From the NCBI RefSeq assembly GCF_003337435.1, contig NZ_QPJS01000003.1:186001-250000 (forward strand): a DNA stretch of 64,000 bases, in the 5' to 3' direction. A program made the position numbers and the translations under genes. Below are positions 38,479 through 47,538 of the stretch, piece by piece (the first letter of the stretch is position 1; every line of letters begins with the position of its first letter). Source of the stretch: Schleiferia thermophila. Its GTDB lineage: Bacteria > Bacteroidota > Bacteroidia > Flavobacteriales > Schleiferiaceae. Below the pieces are notes generated by a model. It saw nothing but the letters and a program-made list of their open reading frames with translations, did not search any database and had not been told where the DNA came from.

Positions 38479-39200
38479 GCGTATAGTATAGATTGGTTTT
38501 TCTGGATTGAGCGAATTTTTTCGATGTAATTTTCTATGTTGCAAAATAGATTAGTAAACCTTGGATTATAGTACTTTGATAACGCTTTTTCTTTACATAA
38601 ATTTTCAAAAAACAGATTTATTAATCGAGAAAATATACATTTTTTTTGAGTATTGTTGTTAAATCGATAAATGCCATAAACTGTGTGGGCTATTTGAGCA
38701 AAAAAGCCTTCGACTGTTCTTAAATTAACATGTTCGTTTTTTGGGAAAATGAATTGAACTTTTACATCAAAAATCGATAGCCGATTGAATACACTTAAAA
38801 TCTTATCAACAATATAGTATGTTGTGTGAACGGTTCCTGGTTCTACGATAAAATTGAGGAAAACTTCATTAGAACCTTTTAAGAATGAATTTCTTGCGAT
38901 TCCAATACCTTTAATAAATGGAATACATTTGACTATCTGAGTGACTGCTCGGAAGTGATTGATAAAATATTGAATTTCCAGATCTCTGTTCCAAGTTTCA
39001 TCGATCAGATGAGCAAAACCCGGTAAAGAAAATTTGTTATTTTCAGCTATGAGAAGACCATCTTCGACCATTTGGGCGAGAAAAGCATTAAACGATTAAA
39101 GATCAACATTAAAGTTGTAATTTTCAAATATTTCATTTGATGATGGAGCTATTCCCAGCCCATGAAACTGGGATAAGAGACGGAGAGTAGCAGTTTTCAT
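38475..39200 (-). pseudogene. Decayed nucleotidyltransferase-like gene with in-frame stop
   Basis: An ATG at 39200 opens MKTATLRLLSQFHGLGIAPS, ends at TAA (39098-39096), and the same frame continues directly into a 198-residue open frame from 39071. Joined, the product resembles a Bacteroidota family with a winged-helix N-terminus (MVEDGLLIAENNKFSLPGF) and a nucleotidyltransferase core (CIPFIKGIGIA, then IVEPGTVHTTYY). The GS...DxD catalytic residues expected between these blocks are missing (NSFLKGSNEVFLNF instead). In-frame stop plus lost active site argue for a pseudogene. The family match is from memory and needs a profile search. Confidence 0.5.
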
Positions 39201-39377
39201 AGTTTTTGATTGCATTGCAAAAATAACACAAAGTATTAAAATTTGTTTTGCAGCATAAAAAATTTGTGAGTAGGTAGATTTACTTTACGAAAGGTACAGA
39301 GACTGTACAATAATACAATGTAAGCGGTGCTCGTTTTCAAGAGTGAAGTGAGGAAACATTACAGTCTTTAGTTGGGA

Positions 39378-40181
39378 TTACTTTAATCCACTTTTCTCAA
39401 TCCATTTTAAAAATTCGTCAAACACAAAAGGTTGCCCGGCCACAATTTCACCTCCGAAAAGAAATTGACTTCCGCCTGAAAAGTCGGTTACTCTTCCGCC
39501 AGCTTCATGTACCAGAACTATTCCAGCGGCCACATCCCAGGCATTTAAACCATATTCGAAAAAGAGATCAAATCTGCCGGCAGCTGTATTGGCCAGGTCC
39601 AAGGCAGCTGAGCCCAGTCTTCTAACACCTCTGGTGTGGTGAAACGTCCTATGGAGTAGCTTCATAAACGATTCAAGGCGACCGTAATCGCGGTAAGGAA
39701 AACCTGTGGCCAAAAGTGATTTGTGAAGGCCGGGCTCACGTCTGACGTAAATCGGCTGGCCATTCATCACAGCTCCACCTCCATCATAGGCTGAATACAA
39801 ATCGTTTAACCCACAGTCATAAATCACACCTAATACCAATTTTTCCCCATGCATTAGAGCTATGCTTATGGAATAAAATGGCAATTGGTGAATGTAATTT
39901 GTAGTTCCGTCCAAAGGATCAACGATCCAAACGAATTCATTTTGTCTCTGCTGTGCGACCGTATTTTCTTCAGTGATAAAACCTGCATGAGGAAGCAGTT
40001 TGCTCAGTTGGTCAACGATCATTTGTTCAGCAGCTCTGTCCACATAACTGACAAGTGAGTTTAGCTCTTTGATTTCAACTTTCTTTTCAACCAGCTTTTT
40101 CTGTTCTCCCTGCATAAAACTGGCTACATTCCTAGATACTTCACACACCTGGTTTGTAAGTATTTTGTACATCTGGCTCAT
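39378..40181 (-). CDS. suhB: Inositol monophosphatase family protein
   Basis: 267 residues. Metal-binding motif 1 is ITEEN at 69-73, motif 2 WIVDPLDGTTNYIHQLPFYS (85-104), motif 3 AWDVAAG at 214-220. Members dephosphorylate inositol-1-phosphate or related sugar phosphates; SuhB also acts in rRNA antitermination in E. coli. A CysQ-type 3'-phosphoadenosine phosphatase is less likely from the motif wording. It overlaps gldC by 4 nt and so is part of the gldB-gldC transcript. Confidence 0.88.
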   Translation of the reverse strand: MSQMYKILTNQVCEVSRNVASFMQGEQKKLVEKKVEIKELNSLVSYVDRAAEQMIVDQLSKLLPHAGFITEENTVAQQRQNEFVWIVDPLDGTTNYIHQLPFYSISIALMHGEKLVLGVIYDCGLNDLYSAYDGGGAVMNGQPIYVRREPGLHKSLLATGFPYRDYGRLESFMKLLHRTFHHTRGVRRLGSAALDLANTAAGRFDLFFEYGLNAWDVAAGIVLVHEAGGRVTDFSGGSQFLFGGEIVAGQPFVFDEFLKWIEKSGLK

Positions 40182-40510
40182 TTATCAGAAAGCTTAAGGA
40201 TTTTCAACAGTCTCACTGCAAATTCTTCAATCACATTGGCTGATTCTTCATCGTCCGTGGCTTTTCTAAGCAAATTGGCAGTGGTAGCAATATTTTGATG
40301 AATAAATTTTTTCATCGAATCGATGCTCATTTCTTTAGTCCAGAGGTCAAGGCGTAAGGTTTCCTGATTTGCTTCGTCCCATATTGTCAAAAAGGCTGCC
40401 TTGGCATCAGCATGATAGACACCTCCGTCAGGTGCATTCCATTCGATTTTCTCAGGAATCTGATTTTCATCGAGCCATACATCAATTGTGATTTTTGCCT
40501 GTTTTTTCAT
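40178..40510 (-). CDS. gldC: Gliding motility protein GldC
   Basis: 110 residues. ITIDVWLDENQIPEKIEWNA, ETLRLDLWTKEMSIDSMKKF and the short helical end match GldC, a small cytoplasmic protein that supports gliding in Flavobacterium although it is not essential. It lies 3 nt after gldB and overlaps suhB, as expected for one operon. Confidence 0.92.
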   Translation of the reverse strand: MKKQAKITIDVWLDENQIPEKIEWNAPDGGVYHADAKAAFLTIWDEANQETLRLDLWTKEMSIDSMKKFIHQNIATTANLLRKATDDEESANVIEEFAVRLLKILKLSDK

Positions 40511-40513
40511 AGG

Positions 40514-41491
40514 TTATGGTTTGTATCTGGATTGATTAAAAATATTTTGATAATCCGTTCTTTTGGCTAATTCTTTTAGTGTTATATTTTTATTGTTTTT
40601 CATGTATTGGGATACAATTCTATAGCCTATCCATTGACCTATTCGACCTGGAATCTGATGGTCAAAGTCTGTACCTAATCTGGTAAATGGAGCTGGGTCA
40701 ATAAAACGCTTTTTTGTCATTACGTTGGTATCAAAAAGCAATCTGTTGTTAATAAAGTAAAGCCATAAATTTTTTTCATTATCAATACAAAACTTGATTT
40801 GCTCTTCAGTATACTTAAATAAATTGTGTTCTTTTTCATTGGGAAGTAATGATTTCATGATATACAATCTAATGCCATCTCTTATCATGTGATTGATCAA
40901 GCTTTCAGATCCGGAGGGTGTGTTTTGTTGCAGATAATCTGCTATTGCGCCAGCTGCATCGACAGGAATGTACTTTCTGTTACGTTCTCGTGCAAGATAT
41001 CTGGGCTGATAAGCATAGACTGGATGGTCTTCACCCAAGTATACATCCAAGCCAATAAATAATAGCGAATCGCTGAAAATGACTGGGTAATCAAAGTCCA
41101 ATCCAGATACATAAGTGTAAATATAAATCTTCTGTATACTCGTATCAAATAAGATGTTGTAATTTTCGAATATTTGCTGTAATATTTTTAATTCATTTGT
41201 TATATCTTTAAAGGTGTCTTTCACCGATTGATATAATTTTAATTGAAGTGAGTCTACCAGCAAATTTTTCCAAAATTCATCATTAGTATTTTGGAAGAAG
41301 GGGTGGTATTTTTTTTTGAGATCGGGTAAACTATCAAAAATAAATTCTGGCTGAATTTCATATAGGTCTTGTTCAAATCGAGCAAGTATTAATTCAACTT
41401 TTTTATCACTTTTTTCTGGATTTTTACATCCCAAAGCAATCCATACAATACTTATGAAATAGAACACACTTGGTCGGATAGCTTTTGTCAT
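40514..41491 (-). CDS. gldB: Gliding motility lipoprotein GldB
   Basis: 325 residues. The lipoprotein signal ends at Cys22 (IALGC). FEQDLYEIQ, LPDLKKKYHPFFQNT, YTYVSGLDFDYPVIFSDSLLFIGLDVYLGEDHPVYAY, PRYLARERN and GRIGQWIGYRIVSQYMKNN are characteristic of the GldB family, which has a distant metallopeptidase-like layout. GldB is required for gliding and chitin use in Flavobacterium johnsoniae. It is divergent from a barrel-protein gene, with a 41-nt shared upstream region. Confidence 0.9.
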   Translation of the reverse strand: MTKAIRPSVFYFISIVWIALGCKNPEKSDKKVELILARFEQDLYEIQPEFIFDSLPDLKKKYHPFFQNTNDEFWKNLLVDSLQLKLYQSVKDTFKDITNELKILQQIFENYNILFDTSIQKIYIYTYVSGLDFDYPVIFSDSLLFIGLDVYLGEDHPVYAYQPRYLARERNRKYIPVDAAGAIADYLQQNTPSGSESLINHMIRDGIRLYIMKSLLPNEKEHNLFKYTEEQIKFCIDNEKNLWLYFINNRLLFDTNVMTKKRFIDPAPFTRLGTDFDHQIPGRIGQWIGYRIVSQYMKNNKNITLKELAKRTDYQNIFNQSRYKP

Positions 41492-41504
41492 ATTTTTTTT
41501 CGGT

Positions 41505-41512
41505 ACATTTGC
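41505..41512 (+). promoter_or_regulatory. -7 element for the barrel-nadE operon
   Basis: TACATTTG followed by CA, 20 nt before the ATG at 41533, with TTTG 16 nt upstream. Confidence 0.6.
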
Positions 41513-41532
41513 AGTGCAAAAATCAATAGAGT

Positions 41533-42195
41533 ATGTATTCTTCCAAAATCAGGAACGTTATTCTTTTCATTGTATTGATTTTCAGTTGTTCGGTCAGGGC
41601 TCAAGACTATCGCCTGGGAGTTTATGGTTCTACAAATGTAACCTGGGTTCCTTTGGAAAATGAGTTGCTCAGGGGTCCTGGTCGGGTTGGCTGGGGTTTT
41701 GGTTTTGTATTCAACAGGTTTTTAAATCCGAAAAATGCCTTTTCAGTAGGCTTGGATATTGCGACCTTGAACCACCATATTACTTTTCCGACTTATGATA
41801 GTTTAATGGTTGGAAATCCATTGATCAATGTAAGAGTCAAAAACCGATTTGATTATTTTTCATTTCCAATAGCTTACAGAATGTTTTGGGGGCAGGTGGG
41901 CTACTACAATCCTTTTGTGACTTTTGGCTTAAATCTTGGATTCAGAAGGCGCCAACAAGTGGAGTATGAGCCTAATTACGAACATTTTAACAGAAACATC
42001 AACAATGCGTTGTTGTTTAATTTTATGTTTGGAGTCGGGACAAACTATGAATTGGCTCCTAACACTGATTTTTTTCTTGAAATGCTTTTCAATCGCAGCT
42101 TGCTAAACAATATTAAGGAAACTGCTGTACCTGAATTAAAAGATGAGCAACCGAGATTTTCTTTTCTGACGTTGCGTGTGGGACTATTATTTTAA
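41533..42195 (+). CDS. Outer membrane beta-barrel protein (PorT-like)
   Basis: 220 residues. A signal peptide (about 8-23, ending VRAQ) is followed by beta-strand sequence with alternating aromatic residues ending LRVGLLF. The overall layout fits the Bacteroidota OMP_b-brl_2/PorT-like group; whether it is the true T9SS PorT is not clear, as the typical PorT opening is not obvious. It starts the tight operon running through nadE to the FabK/NMO-like gene (2 nt before nadE) and faces gldB. Confidence 0.7.
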   Translation: MYSSKIRNVILFIVLIFSCSVRAQDYRLGVYGSTNVTWVPLENELLRGPGRVGWGFGFVFNRFLNPKNAFSVGLDIATLNHHITFPTYDSLMVGNPLINVRVKNRFDYFSFPIAYRMFWGQVGYYNPFVTFGLNLGFRRRQQVEYEPNYEHFNRNINNALLFNFMFGVGTNYELAPNTDFFLEMLFNRSLLNNIKETAVPELKDEQPRFSFLTLRVGLLF

Positions 42196-42197
42196 AA

Positions 42198-42995
42198 ATG
42201 ATGAATGCAGGTAAGGTTGCTGAATTCATTACCAATTGGCTAAAAAGCTATTCGGAGTCAGCCTCAGCCCGTGGATTTGTGGTCGGTATTTCAGGAGGTG
42301 TTGACTCTGCCACAGTATCAACACTCTGTGCTAAAACCGGATTAGAGGTACTGGTGATTACAATGCCCATTCACCAGGAAAAGGCTCAATATCAAAGAGC
42401 TATCGAGCATATGAACTGGCTGATGGCCAGATTTCCAAACATCAAATCAAAAATTGTGGATCTTACTGAGATTTTTGATTCAATCTGTAAGACGTACCGG
42501 GCGGATGATTCGGATCCCTTGGTTCACTTATCGTTAGCCAATACACGCTCCCGGCTCCGAATGGTAACATTGTACTATTATGCACAGGTTAATGGACTTT
42601 TGGTAGCTGGGACAGGTAATAAAGTAGAAGATTTTGGTGTAGGTTTTTACACCAAATACGGCGATGGAGGTGTGGACCTTAGCCCGATTGCGGATTTGAT
42701 GAAATCTGAAGTGTATCAGTTAGCAAAGCATTTGGGAATAAACAATGACATCATCACAGCTTCTCCAACTGATGGTTTATGGTACGACCATAGAACAGAT
42801 GAAGAGCAGCTCGGTGCATCTTACGACCAATTGGAATGGGCTATGAAACAATGGGAAGCCGGGAAAAAGCCGCAAGATTTCTCAGGCGACGAACGCAGGG
42901 TAATGGAAATATTCCAAATGCATCATCTCCGAAATAAGCATAAAATGATGCCAATTCCCGTTTGCACTATACCGGAGTCCATCAGACAAGCATGA
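42198..42995 (+). CDS. nadE: NH3-dependent NAD(+) synthetase
   Basis: 265 residues with the P-loop-like SGGVDSA (32-38) of ATP pyrophosphatases, VAGTGNKVEDFGVGFYTKYGDG and SPTDGLW. It converts nicotinic acid adenine dinucleotide to NAD with ATP and ammonia. The length and the absence of a nitrilase-type glutaminase domain indicate the ammonia-dependent form. The gene overlaps the next by 4 nt. nadE near gldB-gldC recalls flavobacterial gene order, though here it is divergent. Confidence 0.93.
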   Translation: MMNAGKVAEFITNWLKSYSESASARGFVVGISGGVDSATVSTLCAKTGLEVLVITMPIHQEKAQYQRAIEHMNWLMARFPNIKSKIVDLTEIFDSICKTYRADDSDPLVHLSLANTRSRLRMVTLYYYAQVNGLLVAGTGNKVEDFGVGFYTKYGDGGVDLSPIADLMKSEVYQLAKHLGINNDIITASPTDGLWYDHRTDEEQLGASYDQLEWAMKQWEAGKKPQDFSGDERRVMEIFQMHHLRNKHKMMPIPVCTIPESIRQA

Positions 42996-43690
42996 AAAAA
43001 CTCTTTTTGGCAGCACTGTTTATTTGGAATACAGTATGGCCTGTGTATTCTCAACAAGACGAAATATACTTCGATTCCAGAGGTCGTAAAACAGGAATCT
43101 GGAAAAAATACTATCCAAACAAACAACTCAAATTTGAAGGAAAATTTGAAGACGATATAGAGGTAGGCGTTTTCAGATATTATTACGAGAATGGCCAATT
43201 AAAATCCGAAAACACCTACAGAGGTAAATCAGGCATCTGCTATTCGAAGCAATACGATGCGTCCGGAAGACTTCTGGCCGAAGGCATCTACAACAAACGT
43301 CTAAAAGACAGTATCTGGACATATTACAGCGAAACAGGCCACAAAATATCCACAGAATCGTACTCCGGTGGTAAGCTTCACGGGCCTGTCTTGACATATT
43401 TTCCCAATGGGAAAATCGCTGAGCGAAAAGAATATGAAAAAGGGGTGTTATCAGGTCGATGGGAACAGTTTTTTGAAGACGGAAGTCGCAGCCTTACTGC
43501 TATATACGTGGCTGGCAAACTGCATGGTGAAGCCATCTATTACTCCACTTTGGGCAAGATCAGAGCTAAAGGAAATTTTCGCAATGGCGTAAGAAATGGA
43601 GATTGGTTTTTTTATGACGATGAAGGCAGGCCAGAGCGTAAAGAAACTTATCAGGAGGGATTTCTCATTAAAACAACTAAATTAAATTAA
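42992..43690 (+). CDS. Secreted MORN/YwqK-like repeat protein
   Basis: 232 residues from MKKLFLAALF (chosen because it begins with a signal peptide and overlaps the nadE stop as ATGA; an upstream in-frame start adds ten unlikely residues). From about residue 40 there are at least six tandem units of the form G.w..yy.nGql..e..y..G, such as KTGIWKKYYPNKQLKFEGKF and GKLHGPVLTYFPNGKIAERK, which is the MORN_2/YwqK pattern. Such proteins are annotated as antitoxins by homology, but in Bacteroidota they are generally exported proteins of unknown role. Confidence 0.8.
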   Translation: MKKLFLAALFIWNTVWPVYSQQDEIYFDSRGRKTGIWKKYYPNKQLKFEGKFEDDIEVGVFRYYYENGQLKSENTYRGKSGICYSKQYDASGRLLAEGIYNKRLKDSIWTYYSETGHKISTESYSGGKLHGPVLTYFPNGKIAERKEYEKGVLSGRWEQFFEDGSRSLTAIYVAGKLHGEAIYYSTLGKIRAKGNFRNGVRNGDWFFYDDEGRPERKETYQEGFLIKTTKLN

Positions 43691-43710
43691 ATTTAATTAA
43701 ACTTTTGCAA

Positions 43711-44898
43711 ATGACCCGGGTCGTTGTAGGCTTATCAGGAGGAGTTGACAGCAGTGTGGCTGCTCTGCTGCTCAAGCAGCAAGGATACGAGGTTATCGGG
43801 ATGTTTATGCGCAATTGGAATGACGAGTCTGTGACACTAAACAACGAATGCCCGTGGGTCGACGATAGCCAAGATGCTCTGATGGTAGCTGATGCATTGG
43901 GTATACCTTTTAGAGTTGTGGATTATAGTGAATCCTACAGGAAAAGAATAGTAGATTACATGTTTTCCGAGTATCAGGTCGGACGTACCCCTAACCCCGA
44001 TGTGCTCTGCAACAGAGAAATAAAGTTTGATCTATTTTTAGAAGAAGCTCTCAAAATAGGCGCAGATTATGTGGCTACTGGCCACTATTGCAGAAAAGAG
44101 GTTCAGCAAACGGATTATGGTCAGATCTCTCGTCTGCTCAAGGGCGCAGATCCAGCCAAAGATCAGAGCTATTTTCTATGTCAGGTTCGACAATCCCAGT
44201 TGGCACATGCCCTATTTCCGATAGGTCACCTAAAAAAAACGGATGTAAGAAAGATAGCAGAACAATATCAGCTTATCACCGCAAGAAAAAAGGACTCACA
44301 AGGACTTTGTTTTATCGGAAAAGTCAGTCTGCCGGAGTTTCTTCAGCAACAGCTCAAACCAAAAAAAGGTCGGATTATCTCAATTCCACCTGAAGCAGTA
44401 ACCACTGAAATAATCGATCCATCTGCTGAGATAAATGAAGAAGTTTTGGACAGGTTATCCAGCCCATGCAAGCTACATCCTGAAATGGGAAGTGTGATAG
44501 GAGAGCATAACGGAGCTCATTACTATACCATAGGCCAGCGTAAGGGGCTCGGACTTGGAGGGATGAAGCAGCCTCCTTTTGTCATCGGAATAGATGCGCG
44601 GGAAAATATTTTGTATGTAGGTGAAGGTGAAAATCACCCTGGCCTATATCGGCAGGCATTGAAGATGTCTGCTTCCTCCATCAATTGGATTGTACCTGAA
44701 GAGCGATTGGCCGCTGGCGAGAGCCGAAAGTACATGTGCCGAATCCGTTACCGTCAGAACCTTGAGCCTGCTGCTTTGTTTGTTTTTGAAAATTATAGTT
44801 ATTTGCTTTTTGATACACCTCAGAAGGCTATCACGCCCGGTCAGTTTGCAGTGTGGTATGAGGACGATTACCTGATCGGTAGTGGTGTAATAGATTAA
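43711..44898 (+). CDS. mnmA: tRNA-specific 2-thiouridylase MnmA
   Basis: 395 residues. P-loop SGGVDSS at 9-15, catalytic cysteine pair Cys100 (NPDVLCNREIKF) and Cys200 (SQGLCFIGK), ATGHYCR and the C-terminal IGQRKGLGLGG barrel are present. It makes 2-thiouridine at U34 of Lys/Glu/Gln tRNAs with ATP and a persulfide. The ATG at 43711 is preferred to a TTG two codons earlier. It has 20 nt to the upstream gene and 2 nt to the S8 protease. Confidence 0.95.
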   Translation: MTRVVVGLSGGVDSSVAALLLKQQGYEVIGMFMRNWNDESVTLNNECPWVDDSQDALMVADALGIPFRVVDYSESYRKRIVDYMFSEYQVGRTPNPDVLCNREIKFDLFLEEALKIGADYVATGHYCRKEVQQTDYGQISRLLKGADPAKDQSYFLCQVRQSQLAHALFPIGHLKKTDVRKIAEQYQLITARKKDSQGLCFIGKVSLPEFLQQQLKPKKGRIISIPPEAVTTEIIDPSAEINEEVLDRLSSPCKLHPEMGSVIGEHNGAHYYTIGQRKGLGLGGMKQPPFVIGIDARENILYVGEGENHPGLYRQALKMSASSINWIVPEERLAAGESRKYMCRIRYRQNLEPAALFVFENYSYLLFDTPQKAITPGQFAVWYEDDYLIGSGVID

Positions 44899-44900
44899 AT

Positions 44901-46475
44901 ATGAGAATTCTATTTGTACTTTTTTATGTGTTTTTACTCCTCAATGTCTATGGGCAGGAGGATCACTTTATCATTTATTTAACGGACAAAGGCTCCAGTT
45001 ATGAGCTGATGAATCAGCCAGAGTTGTTTCTTTCCAAGCGGGCCATTCTGAGGAAAGAAGTATACGGGATTCCTTTAGATGAAAGCGATCTGCCGGTATG
45101 TAAAGTTTATCAACGAAAAGTGAGCGATGTACTAAAAGGTCGTGGTAGATTGCTTCAAAAAAGCAAGTGGCTCAACGCTTTATTTGTAGAAGCTCCTTTT
45201 GAAATAGTAGATGAGATTCAGCAACTGCCATTTGTGCAACAGATTGTGCATTATCGGCCGAGCCGTTCACAACTGACCCGAACACAGGTAGTAAATCATG
45301 GACTATCACGTCCGCAAATCGAGATGCTTCATGGGGAGTATTTGCACAACCAGGGTTTTTTGGGGCAAGGGATGCTGATTGCCGTGTTTGATGGCGGTTA
45401 TTTCAATGCTAATACAGCTACTGTGTTTGATTCTTTATGGCAACAGGGAAGAGTAAAGCTCACTTTTAATTTCAATAATAATACGACCAATATTTTCTTT
45501 CCAGGGTCTCATGGTACTTCGGTCCTTGGTGTTTTAGCCTCTCTTGTACCTGGACAAATGGTCGGTACAGCCCCGAAAGCAGATTACATACTCCTTCAAA
45601 CCGAATATGAACCTACTGAAACCAGACAAGAGGAATACAATTGGCTTGCTGGAGCTGAATTGAGCGATTCAATGGGTGTTGATATCATCAATTCCTCATT
45701 GGGATACAACACATTTGACGATCCGTCGGACAACTATACACTCTCACAACTAGACGGCCAGACTGCCATTGTCACACAGGCAGCACTATTTGCAGCTCGC
45801 AAAGGGATATTGGTAGTAAATTCTGCTGGGAATGAAGGAAACAAATCATGGGGAAAGATATTATTTCCTGCCGATGCAGACTCTATCCTCGCCGTTGGTG
45901 GAGTCAACAGCGCTGGCCAACGGGTTAATTTTAGCAGCATGGGGCCCACAGCAGATGGAAGGATAAAACCGGATATTGCAGCACAGGCATTTCAGGTGAT
46001 TACTATTAACAGCAGCGGAAACGCTACCACAGCAAACGGGACATCCTTTTCAGCTCCCCTTATCAGTGGATTGGCCGCTTGTCTTTGGCAGGCGTTTCCT
46101 AATAAAAATTTTTTTGAAATCAGAAATGCTATTTTACAGAGCGGGAATCAGGCTTCAAATCCTGATACTTTATTGGGTTATGGAATACCTAATTTCCAGC
46201 TGGCTGCATCATTGTTGCTTTCAAGTCAGGAATTTGTCGAAGATGATATCGCTGTTTCGGTGTATCCTGTTCCTGCAAATGATGCTATCTTTTTATCTAC
46301 TAACAAACAAGTTAGAGAGATTACAGTTTTTGATGGCTATGGAAGGAATATTTTATACTCAGAGCATTACAATTCAGTCAATGGCATAGACATTCGTCAT
46401 CTTCCAGCGGGTTTATATTTCATTCAATTCAAATCTGGAGAAACTACCTTTACCCGTAAATTCATCAAACATTGA
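44901..46475 (+). CDS. S8 family serine peptidase with T9SS type A sorting domain
   Basis: 524 residues. Signal peptide to about residue 18; an N-terminal propeptide-like region (20-120); then the subtilisin triad Asp164 (VFDGGYF), His204 (GSHGTSVLG), Ser382 (NGTSFSAP), with the oxyanion Asn311 (NSAGNEG). The end (about 445-524) is a type A sorting domain: VYPVPANDAIF, ITVFDGYGR, IRHLPAGLYFIQF, ending KFIKH. It is therefore secreted through T9SS and probably degrades extracellular protein. It is cotranscribed with mnmA; the final TGA overlaps the next gene's TTG start. Confidence 0.92.
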   Translation: MRILFVLFYVFLLLNVYGQEDHFIIYLTDKGSSYELMNQPELFLSKRAILRKEVYGIPLDESDLPVCKVYQRKVSDVLKGRGRLLQKSKWLNALFVEAPFEIVDEIQQLPFVQQIVHYRPSRSQLTRTQVVNHGLSRPQIEMLHGEYLHNQGFLGQGMLIAVFDGGYFNANTATVFDSLWQQGRVKLTFNFNNNTTNIFFPGSHGTSVLGVLASLVPGQMVGTAPKADYILLQTEYEPTETRQEEYNWLAGAELSDSMGVDIINSSLGYNTFDDPSDNYTLSQLDGQTAIVTQAALFAARKGILVVNSAGNEGNKSWGKILFPADADSILAVGGVNSAGQRVNFSSMGPTADGRIKPDIAAQAFQVITINSSGNATTANGTSFSAPLISGLAACLWQAFPNKNFFEIRNAILQSGNQASNPDTLLGYGIPNFQLAASLLLSSQEFVEDDIAVSVYPVPANDAIFLSTNKQVREITVFDGYGRNILYSEHYNSVNGIDIRHLPAGLYFIQFKSGETTFTRKFIKH

Positions 46476-47437
46476 TAGAAGACAGATTCAATTTTCAGAA
46501 AAACAGGGTTTGCAAATTATTTGGCATTGAATATCCGGTCATTCAGGCCGGAATGATATGGGTAAGTGGATGGAAGCTCGCCCGAGCTGTAAGCGATGCT
46601 GGAGGGTTGGGTATCATAGGTGCCGGAAGCATGTACCCTGATGTTTTACGAGAACACATCCTTAAGTTTAAAGCGCATTCCCGGCGGCCTTTTGCCGTAA
46701 ATGTGCCTATGCTATATCCCGATTTGGACACGATCATCGACATTATCATTGAAGAGAAAGTGCCCATTGTGTTTACTTCTGCTGGAAACCCTGCCACTTA
46801 CACTTCAAGGTTAAAAGATGAAGGTCTCAAAGTAGTACATGTTGTCAGTAGTGTAAAATTTGCTTTGAAAGCTCAAGCAGCAGGAGTGGATGCTGTAGTG
46901 GCTGAGGGTTTTGAAGCCGGAGGTCACAACGGCAGGGAAGAAACCACCACTATGGTGCTCATCCCCGCAGTTCGTAAAGAAGTTGATATTCCACTGATTG
47001 CTGCAGGTGGTATAGGTTCCGGGGCATCGATGATGGCTGCCATGGCACTGGGTGCTGAAGGGGTTCAAGTAGGCTCGCGTTTTGCAGCTTCCGAAGAAAG
47101 TTCGGCACATCAGGCTTTTAAACAAGCAATTGTAGAGGCCAAAGAAGGAGATACCATCCTGACATTAAAAGAGTTGGCTCCCGTCAGGCTAATAAAGAAC
47201 AAATTTTATCAACAAATAAAAGCAGCTTATGAGCGCGGAGCATCCGTAGAAGAGCTCAGGCAAATCCTTGGAAGAGCCAGGGCAAAAAAAGGAATGTTTG
47301 AAGGTGATCTCGACGAAGGAGAGCTCGAAATAGGCCAGATCTCTGCTATAATTGATTCGGTCTTGCCTGCAGGTAAAATTCTCAATCAAATAGTAGAAGA
47401 ATTTCAATCTCTAAGAGAGCAGATTAGTAGGGCTTAA
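46472..47437 (+). CDS. Nitronate monooxygenase / FabK-type enoyl reductase family
   Basis: 321 residues, a TIM-barrel flavoprotein. IEYPVIQAGMIWVSGW near the start, EAGGHNGR around 148, AAGGIGSGASMMAAMALGAEGVQVGSRF around 176 bind FMN and place the active-site His. The family includes nitronate monooxygenases and FabK enoyl-ACP reductases, and sequence alone does not decide. I use the TTG start at 46472, overlapping the S8 gene's TGA, because it keeps the usual short lead before NRVCKLFGI; the next Met is inside the FMN-binding region. Confidence 0.85.
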   Translation: MIEDRFNFQKNRVCKLFGIEYPVIQAGMIWVSGWKLARAVSDAGGLGIIGAGSMYPDVLREHILKFKAHSRRPFAVNVPMLYPDLDTIIDIIIEEKVPIVFTSAGNPATYTSRLKDEGLKVVHVVSSVKFALKAQAAGVDAVVAEGFEAGGHNGREETTTMVLIPAVRKEVDIPLIAAGGIGSGASMMAAMALGAEGVQVGSRFAASEESSAHQAFKQAIVEAKEGDTILTLKELAPVRLIKNKFYQQIKAAYERGASVEELRQILGRARAKKGMFEGDLDEGELEIGQISAIIDSVLPAGKILNQIVEEFQSLREQISRA

Positions 47438-47465
47438 TTTTTTAAAAAATGCGGATTTTTGGAAA

Positions 47466-47493
47466 TTGTCCGTTACTTCACTCCCTATTTTTG
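47466..47493 (+). promoter_or_regulatory. Promoter of the 1166-residue T9SS protein
   Basis: TTG (47466-47468), a 17-nt spacer and TATTTTTG (47486-47493), about 45 nt before the ATG at 47539. Confidence 0.6.
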
Positions 47494-47538
47494 TTATATG
47501 ATTATCTACTGTTTTAATTTGTATCAAATTATATTGGG

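Noticed and set aside
42962-42991. Ten-codon N-terminal extension of the YwqK-like protein
   Set aside because: The later ATG begins a clean signal peptide and overlaps the nadE stop as ATGA.
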